64,000 nucleotides of DNA from Paraburkholderia sp. BL23I1N1 (GTDB lineage: Bacteria > Pseudomonadota > Gammaproteobacteria > Burkholderiales > Burkholderiaceae): NCBI RefSeq assembly GCF_003610295.1, contig NZ_RAPV01000001.1, positions 3,100,001-3,164,000 on the forward strand, in the 5' to 3' direction. Made by a program: the position numbers and the translations under genes. The notes below the pieces were generated by a model that saw only the letters and a program-made list of their open reading frames with translations, had not been told where the DNA came from and made no database searches. Positions 26,147-34,898 of this stretch are shown one piece after another. Every line of letters begins with the position of its first letter. Within the stretch, counting starts at the first letter, position 1.

Positions 26147-27529
26147 GTGACCCAGAATCCCCTCAACGAAGCCGACCGCAAGGCAGCGCCTCCGAGCGCC
26201 TCAGCGGGACATGCCGGCAACAGCGCCTCACTCGATCCGTCGTGTCATCGCGCCCTCGCTGAAAGGCGACGCGCCGACGGCGATGAGTTAAGCGCCGTCG
26301 CACATCTGATCGCCGCCCACACGCTGGACGCCTTCGCCGCTGAGACAGTCGACACCAGCGCCAGCGCCTCCAATCTCTGCGATGTCGCGACCGGTTACTT
26401 CATGAAAGGCGATCATGTGCCCGCCGAGTACTGGTACCGCCTCGTTCTCACGCTCGAGCCGCATACCGCGGTTGCCTGCCAGAATCTGGCCGCCATCCTC
26501 ACCGACGTTGGAGACGTGAGCGAAGCCGCCGCGTTTCGGGACCGTGCCTATCGGATCCAGCGTGTCTTTGTCGAAGGAAGCGGCGCCGCACAGCGCCGCG
26601 TGCTGATCCTCTGCGCGGCGAGCACTTCCGGCAATGTGCCGTTCGATGCCCTGTTGCCCGGCACGACCTGCTGCCGCATCAAGTACGCGATCGACTACGC
26701 CGCCGACGAAGAAGACCAACAGTTGCCGGCCTACGATCTCGTGTTCAACGCGATTGGCGATGCGGATATCGCCGCCCCGCTCGCCGGGCGGCTCGCGCGC
26801 TTCGTCTCGCGCTCGACGCGGCCCGTGCTCAATCCGCCCGCCATGGTCGCCCTGACGCAACGGCACCGTACCGCGAGCCTGCTCGGCGGGCTGGCGGACG
26901 TGCAGGTGGCGCCGTGCGTGCAAAGCGATGCCGCTCCGGATTCACGCGCCACGCTTGACGCGCTGCTCGCCCAGGGTGCCACCGGCTTTCCGGTCCTGGC
27001 GCGTCCTGCCGCCACACACGGCGGCGAAGGGCTGACGCGATGCGAGAACCGTGCGGCGCTCGAAGCATGGCTCTCAGGACAAATTGGCGTGTCGTATCTG
27101 GCAGCGTTTCGCGACTATCGCAGCGCCGACGGTTTCTACCGCAAATACCGGATCATCTTTGTCGACCGGGCGCCGTTTGCCTACCATCTGGCGATTTCGC
27201 CGCACTGGATGGTGCACTACTACTCCGCCGACATGGAACAGCACCCGTGGAAGCTGGAAGAAGAGCGGCGCTTCCTCGACGATCCGCACGACGTGCTCGG
27301 CGAGCGCGCGATGAGCGCCATCGCGGCAATCGGCAGGCGGCTCGATCTGGACTACGGAGGCATCGACTTCACCGTGCTGCCCGGAGGCGAGGTGCTGGTC
27401 TTCGAAGCAAACGCGACCATGCTGGCGCATTTCGAGCGCGAGACCGGCGCGCTCGCCCACAAAAATCATTACGTGCAACGTATCGTCGACGCGTTCGAGA
27501 AGATGATGACGCGTCACACGCCGGGCTGA
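26147..27529 (+). CDS. TPR-like and ATP-grasp-like protein of unknown function
   Basis: 460 residues from a GTG start without a strong ribosome site. N-terminal half: TPR-like helices (DVATGYFMKGDHVPAEYWYRLVLTLEPHTAVACQNLAAILTDVGDVSEAAAFRDRA in segments, about 75-135). C-terminal half: an ATP-grasp-like region with PVLARPAATHGGEGL (Lys/His-rich loop), YRKYRIIFVD, then YGGIDFTVLPGGEVLVFEANATM, the typical metal-binding Glu/Asn end. A ligase acting on a peptide or carboxylate is plausible but not shown. Stands alone; convergent with the lipoprotein gene (10-bp gap). Confidence 0.7.
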   Translation: MTQNPLNEADRKAAPPSASAGHAGNSASLDPSCHRALAERRRADGDELSAVAHLIAAHTLDAFAAETVDTSASASNLCDVATGYFMKGDHVPAEYWYRLVLTLEPHTAVACQNLAAILTDVGDVSEAAAFRDRAYRIQRVFVEGSGAAQRRVLILCAASTSGNVPFDALLPGTTCCRIKYAIDYAADEEDQQLPAYDLVFNAIGDADIAAPLAGRLARFVSRSTRPVLNPPAMVALTQRHRTASLLGGLADVQVAPCVQSDAAPDSRATLDALLAQGATGFPVLARPAATHGGEGLTRCENRAALEAWLSGQIGVSYLAAFRDYRSADGFYRKYRIIFVDRAPFAYHLAISPHWMVHYYSADMEQHPWKLEEERRFLDDPHDVLGERAMSAIAAIGRRLDLDYGGIDFTVLPGGEVLVFEANATMLAHFERETGALAHKNHYVQRIVDAFEKMMTRHTPG

Positions 27530-27539
27530 ATGTCCGCCG

Positions 27540-27998
27540 TTACTGGCTGGATAAATGCTGGCGCAAAAACGGCACGAAGGCGTTTTGCGTCGGACCGATC
27601 TGCTTGACGCAATCATCGCAGTCGGAGCCCATCGCGCGATCCTGGCCATACATGCCACGGCACTGCGCATACAGCGTGATCGTCGCCCCGCTGCCCTTGG
27701 CCACGCGCGTGGCCGAATAGACCGCGTGCCCCGAGCGGCTCGGAACGTCGGTCTCGATCGCTACCGCGTCCGCGCGGACGATCGAGGTGTAAGAGTGCGC
27801 CGCCACGTAGTCTTTCGTGAGCGACCAGGCCTTGTCGCATTGCGCCTGATCCGCGCACGCAATCGCAGCATTACGCTGCGCGGCATCGAGCAGGCTCTCG
27901 GAGCGGGTGAAGTCACGCGCCTGGGCCTCCTGCTTTTCGGCGGACATGCAGCCACTCAGGGCAAGCGCGGCAAGCGCAATAGCAATAGTCGTTTTCAC
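27540..27998 (-). CDS. hypothetical lipoprotein
   Basis: 152 residues. Lipoprotein signal peptide MKTTIAIALAALALSGC (lipobox LSGC, Cys about residue 17). The mature part has cysteine pairs (IACADQAQC; CRGMYGQDRAMGSDCDDC) suggesting disulfides in the periplasm. No assigned domain; small proteins of this type are common in Burkholderiaceae. No operon partner: the ALDH gene downstream is 124 bp away. Confidence 0.75.
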   Translation of the reverse strand: MKTTIAIALAALALSGCMSAEKQEAQARDFTRSESLLDAAQRNAAIACADQAQCDKAWSLTKDYVAAHSYTSIVRADAVAIETDVPSRSGHAVYSATRVAKGSGATITLYAQCRGMYGQDRAMGSDCDDCVKQIGPTQNAFVPFLRQHLSSQ

Positions 27999-28121
27999 AG
28001 CTTGAAGATCCGATGGCCAATTCCGGTGAGGATTATAGACGCCCGCAACAGGCCCTCACAGGTTCGGAACGGCCATCGGAAAGCTGCCGTCACGGTGATC
28101 CGACGCAGCATGACGCATGCC

Positions 28122-29573
28122 TCAATCCGCGTAGCCGACCACGCCCTTGATCTCCAGAAAATCCTCGAGACCGAACTCGCCGTACTCGCGGCCATTGCCC
28201 GATTGCTTGAAGCCGCCGAACGGCGCATCGGGATTGTAGTCCGCGTAGTTCAGATAGATCGTGCCGGTACGCAGGCGCTTCGCCACGGCATGCGCATGCT
28301 CGATCGAAGCGGATTGCACATAGCCCGCGAGACCATAGAGACTGTCGTTGGCCATCGCGATCGCCTGGTCTTCGGAGTCGTAGCCGAGAATCGACAGCAC
28401 GGGTCCGAAAATCTCTTCGCGCGCGATCGTCATAGTCGGCGTGACGTTGCCGAATACCGTTGGGCGTACGAAGTAACCCTCCTTTAATCCTTCAGGACGG
28501 CCCGGGCCGCCGGCTACCAGCGTGGCGCCTTCTTCGATGCCCACGCCGATCAGCCGCTGGATCTTGTCGAACTGCTGCTCGCTGATAACAGGCCCTAGAT
28601 CGATGCCCTTGGCATCCGCGGGACCAACGACCAGCGCTTCAGCCGCTTCTTTCGCGTAGGCCAATGCCTCGTCCAAATGTGCGCGCGGCACGAACATGCG
28701 GGTGGGCGCGTCGCACGACTGGCCGCTGTTGTCGAAGCATGCACGCGTGCCGCGCATCACGGCCTGCTTCAGATCGGCATCTTCGAGAATCAGGTTGGCC
28801 GATTTGCCGCCCAGTTCCTGATGCACGCGCTTGACCGTATCCGCCGCGGCCTTGGCGACCAGCACGCCCGCGCGCGTCGAACCGGTGAACGACATCATGT
28901 CGATGTCCGGATGACGCGACATCGCCTCGCCCACCGTTGCGCCTTCGCCGTTGACGAGGTTGAACACGCCGGCCGGCACGCCCGCTTCGTCGAGGATCTC
29001 GGCGAAGATGATGCCGGAGAGCGGCGCCAGTTCCGAGGGTTTGAGCACCATCGTGCAGCCGGCCGCGAGCGCGGGCACGACCTTGGTGGCGATCTGCAAG
29101 GCCGGCCAGTTCCACGGCGTTATCAGCCCACACACGCCGACCGCTTCCTTACGGATCAGAATGCTGTTCTTCACGCACTCGAATTCGAACGTGTCGAGCG
29201 TGCGGATCATCGTCTCCAGATGCGCGACGCCGGTCCACGCCTGCGCGTCGTTCGCATATTGCAGCGGTGCGCCCATCTCGCGGCTGATCGCATGCACCAT
29301 GTCGTCGTAGCGCTTGCGGTAGACGTCGAGGATCGCTTGCAGCAGATCGATTCGCTGCGCGATCGTCGTCTCGCTGTAGGCGGGAAAAGCACGCTTCGCC
29401 GCGGCCACGGCGCGGTCGACATCGGCCGCGCCGCCAAGCGAAATCTGCGCGAACGCAGTGGCCGTGGACGGATCGATCACGTCGAGCGTGGCAGCACCGG
29501 CCGCGTTGGTCGAGTCTTGCGGTTCGACCCATTGGCCGTCGATATAAAACTGCCTGGCATGTTGCAGTTGCAT
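28122..29573 (-). CDS. NAD(P)-dependent aldehyde dehydrogenase
   Basis: 483-residue ALDH-superfamily enzyme oxidising an aldehyde to its acid. Motifs: ITPWNWPALQIATKVVPALAAG (cofactor site), FTGSTRAG (Rossmann glycine motif), HQELGGKSANLILED (general base Glu) and FDNSGQSCDAPTRM (nucleophilic Cys, about residue 285). C-terminal NYADYNPDAPFGGFKQSGNGREYG is also canonical. Context with an OrdL-like amine oxidoreductase and a permease suggests an aminoaldehyde from amine breakdown. Divergent from the cupin gene. Confidence 0.92.
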   Translation of the reverse strand: MQLQHARQFYIDGQWVEPQDSTNAAGAATLDVIDPSTATAFAQISLGGAADVDRAVAAAKRAFPAYSETTIAQRIDLLQAILDVYRKRYDDMVHAISREMGAPLQYANDAQAWTGVAHLETMIRTLDTFEFECVKNSILIRKEAVGVCGLITPWNWPALQIATKVVPALAAGCTMVLKPSELAPLSGIIFAEILDEAGVPAGVFNLVNGEGATVGEAMSRHPDIDMMSFTGSTRAGVLVAKAAADTVKRVHQELGGKSANLILEDADLKQAVMRGTRACFDNSGQSCDAPTRMFVPRAHLDEALAYAKEAAEALVVGPADAKGIDLGPVISEQQFDKIQRLIGVGIEEGATLVAGGPGRPEGLKEGYFVRPTVFGNVTPTMTIAREEIFGPVLSILGYDSEDQAIAMANDSLYGLAGYVQSASIEHAHAVAKRLRTGTIYLNYADYNPDAPFGGFKQSGNGREYGEFGLEDFLEIKGVVGYAD

Positions 29574-29794
29574 GGCTTAGTCCTTTACATGAATTGTGTT
29601 AGGTCAGACCGTGGGTCGCGGATCGCGCCCGTAGCGGTGTCGAAGGCCTTACATCGACGCCGCTCAATCTGAATGTCTTCAAATCGAAATTCATCGCTAC
29701 GCACCTTTGGCTCAGACTCCGGTTCTGCTTCGATTTCGTCATCGAATCCGTCGACATTGAATCTGCTTCAAGTTCCATTAACCAGGAGAGACAC

Positions 29795-30166
29795 ATGAGC
29801 ACCATCACATTCACCCGCATCGACGCTAAAGGCCCTGGCGCTTCCGGCCTGAACCCGGCACTGCACGACCCCGCCGACGTCATTCTGGAAGGCGCCAAGG
29901 CACCGCACGCCCTCAACGCCTTTTCCGACGCGAGCGACATGCTGTCCGCCGGCGTATGGCAATGCGATGCGGGCACGCTGAAGCTGGCGGACCTGCCGAT
30001 CCACGAAGTCTGCGTGCTGATCGAAGGCGAAGTCGTCATCACCAGCGACGACGGCCGCAGCGAACGCTATGCCGCCGGCGACGCCTTCATTCTGCACAAG
30101 GGCTTCTCGGGCACGTGGCACATGCCGGTGGCGACCAAGAAGTACAGCATCGTGTACTGCGGTTGA
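29795..30166 (+). CDS. cupin domain protein
   Basis: 123-residue single cupin fold. Motifs EVCVLIEGEVVITSDDGRSERYAAGDAFILHKGFSGTW correspond to the two cupin motifs (read in parts), similar to the cupin_3 (DUF861/ethanolamine-type) group. ATG at 29795 follows AGGAGAG. These small proteins often accompany amine or amino-acid catabolic genes. A strong terminator follows. Confidence 0.85.
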   Translation: MSTITFTRIDAKGPGASGLNPALHDPADVILEGAKAPHALNAFSDASDMLSAGVWQCDAGTLKLADLPIHEVCVLIEGEVVITSDDGRSERYAAGDAFILHKGFSGTWHMPVATKKYSIVYCG

Positions 30167-30198
30167 TTCACCCTGCATCACATTGTTGCTTCAACAGG

Positions 30199-30250
30199 AA
30201 CCGCACCCCCGCACCTTAAGGTGCGGTACCCCTTAAGGTGCGGTTTTTTT
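30199..30250 (+). terminator. Rho-independent terminator after the cupin gene, nested dyads
   Basis: AACCGCACC (30199-30207) pairs with GGTGCGGTT (30237-30245) followed by TTTTT. An inner perfect palindrome CCGCACCTTAAGGTGCGG (30209-30226) can form an alternative hairpin, so two mutually exclusive structures share the same arms. Confidence 0.85.
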
Positions 30251-30313
30251 ATTCTGGCGGCAATCAATAAAAAACCGCCAGACACATAGACAACCTCCCG
30301 ACACCCTCCGCCA

Positions 30314-31705
30314 CTACATCGGAAAACCCAGCGCCTTGATCGAATTGATCCAGAGACGCCGCCAGCCGCCCCGATCGTCGGCGCCGTCGAATGCGTTGAA
30401 GGTGATCTTCGCGGCGATCCAGCGCAGCGGTTCCGGCGGAATGTACGACGGTCCTTTGCGCGAAATATCCAGCGACGTAATCAGCGTCTCGCGATTCCAC
30501 AGCATGTCGAGGCCCATCTTCGCACCGAATCGGCTGCCTGCCACGCCAAAGCCCGTATAGCCCGCGACAAACACGCTCTTGCCGCCGTGATAGCGGCGCG
30601 CGAACACGGCGCCGCGCGAGCAATAGTCGATCGGGCCGCCCCATGCATGGGTGAAGCGCACGTCGTCCAGTTGCGGAAAGGTGCGATAGAACGCTTCGGC
30701 GAGCTTGTAATACGTGCTCTCGTCACGATCCGCTGCCGGATTCGGATCGCCGCCGAAGTGATAACTCACACGGCCGCCGAAGATGATCCGGTTGTCTTTG
30801 GTGAGACGGAAATAGTTGAGCTGCGTACGCGTATCGTAGATGCCCTGGCGATTGTTCCAGCCGATGCGCGCCATCTGCTCGTCGCTCAACGGCGCGGTCG
30901 CGACGATGTGATCACGCACCTGCATCACGCGGCGTTTGATGTCGGTCACGCCCACATCCGCCGTGCCGGTGCCAAGCAGCACGCGCCGCGTTTCGATACG
31001 GCCCGCCTGCGTATGCACGATCATCGTCGCGCCGAGATCTTCCAGGCGCGTGATCGGCGAGTGTTCATGCAAACGCACGCCGAGTTTCAGTGCCGCCGCT
31101 TTCAGGCCCCACGCGAGTTTCGCCGGATGAATCGTGCCGCTGCGATTACGCGACCACATTGCGCCTGCGAACAGGGGCGAATCGAGTTGTTCCCGTGCGC
31201 CTTTGCTGTCGAGCAGCACGACGTCGTGCCCATGCGCCACATGCAACTCGTAATCGCCTTTCAGATGATCGAGGTGGCCTGGATCGACCGCCACGGTCAT
31301 CTCGCCGTTCCATTCGACGTCTGCCTCAATGCCGTAACGCGTTAGCGATTCCTTGAAGCCGTCGAGGTTCTCCTGGCCCAGCTTTTCCAGCACGTCGAGG
31401 TCTTGCGGAAAGACCCGCGTCGCATTCGGCAGACCATGCATCACCGACGTGGAAATGATCCCGCCCGGACGGCCCGACGCACCGTAGGCCACCTTCCCCG
31501 CATCGACCAGCACGACGTCGAGCGAGGGGTCCGCTTCTTTCGCCTGAATCGCGGCCCATAACCCGGTAAAGCCACCGCCGACCACCACCAGATCCGCGGA
31601 AGTCGGACCGATCAATTCCCGTTCGACAGCCGGCGCGCGCGGATTGTCCAGCCAGAACGGAAACAGCTTTACACCTTCAAACGCGCGCTTTACTGACTCG
31701 CTCAT
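30314..31705 (-). CDS. FAD-dependent oxidoreductase (DAO family, OrdL/PuuB-like)
   Basis: 463-residue flavoprotein of the D-amino-acid-oxidase/GlpO fold. The dinucleotide-binding motif is ADLVVVGGGFTGLWAAIQAKE (about 37-57), followed by YGASGRPGGIISTS and the C-terminal VAGYTGFGVAGSRFGAKMGLDMLW. Closest in pattern to gamma-glutamylputrescine oxidase-like proteins: oxidative deamination of a secondary or gamma-glutamyl amine giving an aldehyde for the neighbouring ALDH. Follows the NCS1 permease gene by 123 bp on the same strand. Confidence 0.85.
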   Translation of the reverse strand: MSESVKRAFEGVKLFPFWLDNPRAPAVERELIGPTSADLVVVGGGFTGLWAAIQAKEADPSLDVVLVDAGKVAYGASGRPGGIISTSVMHGLPNATRVFPQDLDVLEKLGQENLDGFKESLTRYGIEADVEWNGEMTVAVDPGHLDHLKGDYELHVAHGHDVVLLDSKGAREQLDSPLFAGAMWSRNRSGTIHPAKLAWGLKAAALKLGVRLHEHSPITRLEDLGATMIVHTQAGRIETRRVLLGTGTADVGVTDIKRRVMQVRDHIVATAPLSDEQMARIGWNNRQGIYDTRTQLNYFRLTKDNRIIFGGRVSYHFGGDPNPAADRDESTYYKLAEAFYRTFPQLDDVRFTHAWGGPIDYCSRGAVFARRYHGGKSVFVAGYTGFGVAGSRFGAKMGLDMLWNRETLITSLDISRKGPSYIPPEPLRWIAAKITFNAFDGADDRGGWRRLWINSIKALGFPM

Positions 31706-31828
31706 CTTGTTTGCCTACTTAACTTGAAACTCATTGCATTTGCTGCGTGACGGTTGCCTCGGTGCGGTCTCGGTGCGGTCTCGGTGCGGCCTGACCTCGC
31801 CCGGCCCCACCGCCTCGAACCGCACGAT

Positions 31829-33505
31829 TCAACCCGCGTCCTGCGTATCCAGCGCTTCCTCGCGTTCGCGTTGCACGGCAGACTGCCGCGCTTTCGATAC
31901 CGGTTGCGTGTTCGTTTGCGTGTTCGTTTGCGTGTTCGTTTGCGTGTTCGTTTGCGTGTTCAACTGCGTGTTCATCTGCACCCCGCCAGCCTTAAGCTTA
32001 GTCGCCGGCACCACCGGATGCACGATCACATTGCGCTGCGAACCACCGCGCAACCAGCGTCGGCCGAGCGGCCCATATACGCCATCCGGTTCAGGAAAGC
32101 CCTGCAGCAACGCGATATACAACGCGCAGGCGAGCGTCAGCGACACCGGCATGCTGATGTCGAGACCACCGGCAAGCGGCCCAAGCGGACCGACAAACTG
32201 ATCCGGCAAATTCACGAAGCACAGGCCGATCACCGCGCTCGGAATCCACGCGCCCATCGCGCGCCAGTTCCAGCCGTGCGTGAACCAGTAGTGACCGCCC
32301 CGGCCGCCGCGATTGAACACCTGCAGATCGTCGGACAGATAGAAGCCGCGCCGCGTTATGAAACCGATGATCATGATCACCATCCACGGGCAACTGCAGA
32401 CATTGATCAGCACCGAGAATGTCGACACGCTTTCGACCAGATTGAACGCGAAGCGGCCCAGAAAGATGAAACCGATTGCGAGGCTGCCGATCAGCAACGT
32501 GGCGCGCACCCGGTTCAGGAACTTCGGAAACATGCTCGACATATCGAGCCCGGTGCCGTACAGCGCCGTCGTTCCCGTCGACATCCCACCGATGATCGCA
32601 ATCAGGCACACCGGCAGAAAGAACCAGTTCGGCGAGATCGCGAGCAGACCGCCCACATAGTTATTCGAGGCGATGAAATCCGGTGCTTTGGTAGCGATGA
32701 TCGTCGCGGTGGCGAGACCGAAGAAGAACGGCACGAACGTGGCCAGTTGCGCGAGCATCACCGCGAGAATCGTGCGTTTCCTCGGCGTGTTCTGCGGAAT
32801 ATAACGGGCCCAGTCGCCGAGCGTGCAGGCGAACGACACCGGATTGCTCATCGCGACCAGCACGGCGCTCACGAACGCCGGCCAGAAACCCACGGAGCCG
32901 AGCGCCACCTTGCCGGCGTACGCGCTATTGAACGGCCCGGCGAACGCCACGATACCGACCACGAACAGCAGGCTCGCCGCCCACACCGCAATCTTGTTGA
33001 CCCACAGCATGAAGCGGAAGCCGTAGACGCAAACGGTGAGCACCAGCACGGCAAAGAGACCGTACGCGAAGCTCAGCGTCATCCAGTTGACCGGCAGGCC
33101 GAGCAGATGATTCGCGCCGCCCACGAGCGCGTCGCCCGAACTCCACACCGCCAGCGAGAAGAAAGCGACCGCGGTCAACACCGCGAGAAAGGAGCCGACA
33201 ATCCGGCCATGAATACCGAAATGCGCGCCCGACGAAACCGGATCGCTCGTGCCGTTGCGCGGACCGAACAGGCCCATTGGCGCCAGAATGCACGAACCGA
33301 TCACCACGCCGAGCACGATCGAGTAAACGCCTGCCTTGAACGACAAACCGAGCAGCACCGGAAAACTGCCGAGCACCGACGTGGAAAAAGTATTGCACCC
33401 GCCGAACAGCAAGCGGAACAGATCGATCGGCCGCGCGTAACGCGAGCGATCCGGAATGCGTTCAAAACCGAATGTTTCGACTTGGGTGATGCTGTTGCTG
33501 CTCAT
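31829..33505 (-). CDS. NCS1-type permease (purine/cytosine permease family)
   Basis: 558-residue transporter of the nucleobase:cation symporter-1 family, about 12 membrane segments. ATG at 33505 has AGGAG upstream, so the longer frame is rejected. Motifs: FGFERIPDRSRYARPIDLFRLLFGGCN at the start, FGPRNGTSDPVSSGAHFG, CTLGDWARYIP and the middle segment IAIIGGMSTGTTALYGTGLD. The C-terminus carries a tandem TNTQ repeat (12-bp units at 31904-31975). The substrate could be an amine or nucleobase; context favours a nitrogenous compound oxidised by the next enzyme. Confidence 0.87.
   Translation of the reverse strand: MSSNSITQVETFGFERIPDRSRYARPIDLFRLLFGGCNTFSTSVLGSFPVLLGLSFKAGVYSIVLGVVIGSCILAPMGLFGPRNGTSDPVSSGAHFGIHGRIVGSFLAVLTAVAFFSLAVWSSGDALVGGANHLLGLPVNWMTLSFAYGLFAVLVLTVCVYGFRFMLWVNKIAVWAASLLFVVGIVAFAGPFNSAYAGKVALGSVGFWPAFVSAVLVAMSNPVSFACTLGDWARYIPQNTPRKRTILAVMLAQLATFVPFFFGLATATIIATKAPDFIASNNYVGGLLAISPNWFFLPVCLIAIIGGMSTGTTALYGTGLDMSSMFPKFLNRVRATLLIGSLAIGFIFLGRFAFNLVESVSTFSVLINVCSCPWMVIMIIGFITRRGFYLSDDLQVFNRGGRGGHYWFTHGWNWRAMGAWIPSAVIGLCFVNLPDQFVGPLGPLAGGLDISMPVSLTLACALYIALLQGFPEPDGVYGPLGRRWLRGGSQRNVIVHPVVPATKLKAGGVQMNTQLNTQTNTQTNTQTNTQTNTQPVSKARQSAVQREREEALDTQDAG
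31904..31975. repeat. 12-bp tandem repeat inside the permease gene
   Basis: Six units of TTGCGTGTTCGT (the last two diverged), encoding repeated Thr-Asn-Thr-Gln on the minus strand. Unit length is divisible by three, so copy-number change would lengthen or shorten the cytoplasmic tail without frameshift. Confidence 0.9.
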
Positions 33506-33772
33506 TGTCTCCAACTCCTGTAACGGCCAGGTCAATCACAATGGCTCGCCACCGGGATGCGGCGTCCACTTTTCTGAGATGTCTGGACGTCACTGTAAAG
33601 ACAATCGGCGCGGGCAAAAATATCGCCCGCCCAACCTTTACTTCGATCTCGGACGATGTAACCTGAGACGCCCGTCCCACAACGATTTCCGGATGCAGCG
33701 AAAGGCCGCGCGAGGTCTTCCTTCGGACCTTGCGGAGTGCAAACGTCGAAGCGAATAGCGAGAATCCGTGCC
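33506..33772. other. intergenic region, nothing recognised
   Basis: 267 bp between the NCS1 permease start and the end of the LysR gene, both minus strand. It should contain the permease promoter, but no clear dyad was found. Confidence 0.35.
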
Positions 33773-34744
33773 TCAGACCGAACTTGCCTCACGCGCCTGA
33801 CGGCGCCGCTTCGCCGCGGCGACAGCAGGCAGCGGCACCCGCACCGCGCCGGACATGCCGTACTCGATCAGATAGTCGCGGAACAGCCCGGCGACGTGCG
33901 GCAGGCGTTTATCGGACACATGCATCACGTACCAGTCGCGCTCGATCGGATTCGCGGGCAAGGGCAGCAGCGCCAGCAAGCCGGCCTGAAATTCCAGCGA
34001 GCACGCATGCAGCGACAGAAACGCCACGCCCAAGCCAGCCTCGACCAGTTGCTTGATCGCCTCGTTACTCGAGAGTTCGGAGCCGATATGCAGCTTGTGG
34101 CCGGCCAGCCGAAACAGATTCTCGACGGTTGAGCGCGTGCCCGAACCCCGCTCCCGTACGAACAGATTCGCGGTTTGCAGATCGTCCAACGAGAGGCGCT
34201 TTTTCTTCATGAGCGCATGGGCCGGCGAGGCGACGAAGGCCATGGGATGCTTCGCGAAGGCGGTCGCCACCGTGCGCAATTCGCGCGGCGCGCTGCCCAT
34301 TACCGCAAGATCGATTTCGTGCGTAGCCAGCATGCGGATGATGTCCGCGCGATTGCCCACCTTGAATTGCACCTTCACTTGCGGGCGCAACTCGGTGAAG
34401 CGCACCAGAAAAGGCGGGATCAGATATTCAGCGGTGGTGATCGCGCCGATGCGCAGCGTGCCGCCCTGCTCGCCTTGCAATGCGGCGAGATCGTCCGCCG
34501 CGCCGTTCCATAAATCGAGAATTTCCAGCGCATAGCGCGCGAGGATTTCACCCGCTGCGGTCAACTGCACGCCACGGCCCACCCGTTGCAATAGCGGCGC
34601 CCCCGCGGCTTCTTCGAGCAGACGCACCTGTAGCGACACCGCGGGTTGCGTGAGCTTCAATTCCTCGGCCGCGCGCGACACGCTGCCGAGCTTCGCGACC
34701 GTGTGCAGGGCTTTCAATTGACGGAACGTGGCGACTTTTAACAT
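33773..34744 (-). CDS. LysR-family regulator (CbbR-like)
   Basis: 323-residue LysR protein. HTH: FRQLKALHTVAKLGSVSRAAEELKLTQPAVSLQVRLLEE. The effector domain starts GTLRIGAITTAEYLIPPFLVRF and has the CbbR-like ...FVRERGSGTRSTVENLF and SSNEAIKQLVEAGLGVAFLS segments. No Calvin-cycle genes are near, so it is a CbbR/CysB-group paralogue. It could act on the permease gene downstream or on the divergent NDH-2 gene. A short dyad lies just upstream (34759-34775). Confidence 0.88.
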   Translation of the reverse strand: MLKVATFRQLKALHTVAKLGSVSRAAEELKLTQPAVSLQVRLLEEAAGAPLLQRVGRGVQLTAAGEILARYALEILDLWNGAADDLAALQGEQGGTLRIGAITTAEYLIPPFLVRFTELRPQVKVQFKVGNRADIIRMLATHEIDLAVMGSAPRELRTVATAFAKHPMAFVASPAHALMKKKRLSLDDLQTANLFVRERGSGTRSTVENLFRLAGHKLHIGSELSSNEAIKQLVEAGLGVAFLSLHACSLEFQAGLLALLPLPANPIERDWYVMHVSDKRLPHVAGLFRDYLIEYGMSGAVRVPLPAVAAAKRRRQAREASSV

Positions 34745-34758
34745 AAGTGAAAACCTAT

Positions 34759-34775
34759 ATGTTCTGTATAAACAT
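34759..34775. promoter_or_regulatory. LysR-type dyad ATGTT-N7-AACAT
   Basis: 5-bp arms in an AT-rich divergent promoter region between the CbbR-like gene and the NDH-2 gene, compatible with a LysR site. Confidence 0.4.
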
Positions 34776-34898
34776 TAAATTGTGCTGCGGTTTTAGCCGA
34801 TTCTATACTGACCCCGACAGATGAGGCTGATGAATCCCGGATATAGCCCGGAACACCTTCGCCGGCCGAGCAACGATAACTTCAGGAGGATCAGGATC

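Noticed and set aside
31904..31975. CRISPR-like array
   Set aside because: 12-bp units without spacers; a coding minisatellite.
31754..33523. Plus-strand frame antisense to the NCS1 permease
   Set aside because: Arg/His-rich shadow; includes the repeat in another reading (RVRLRVRLRV).
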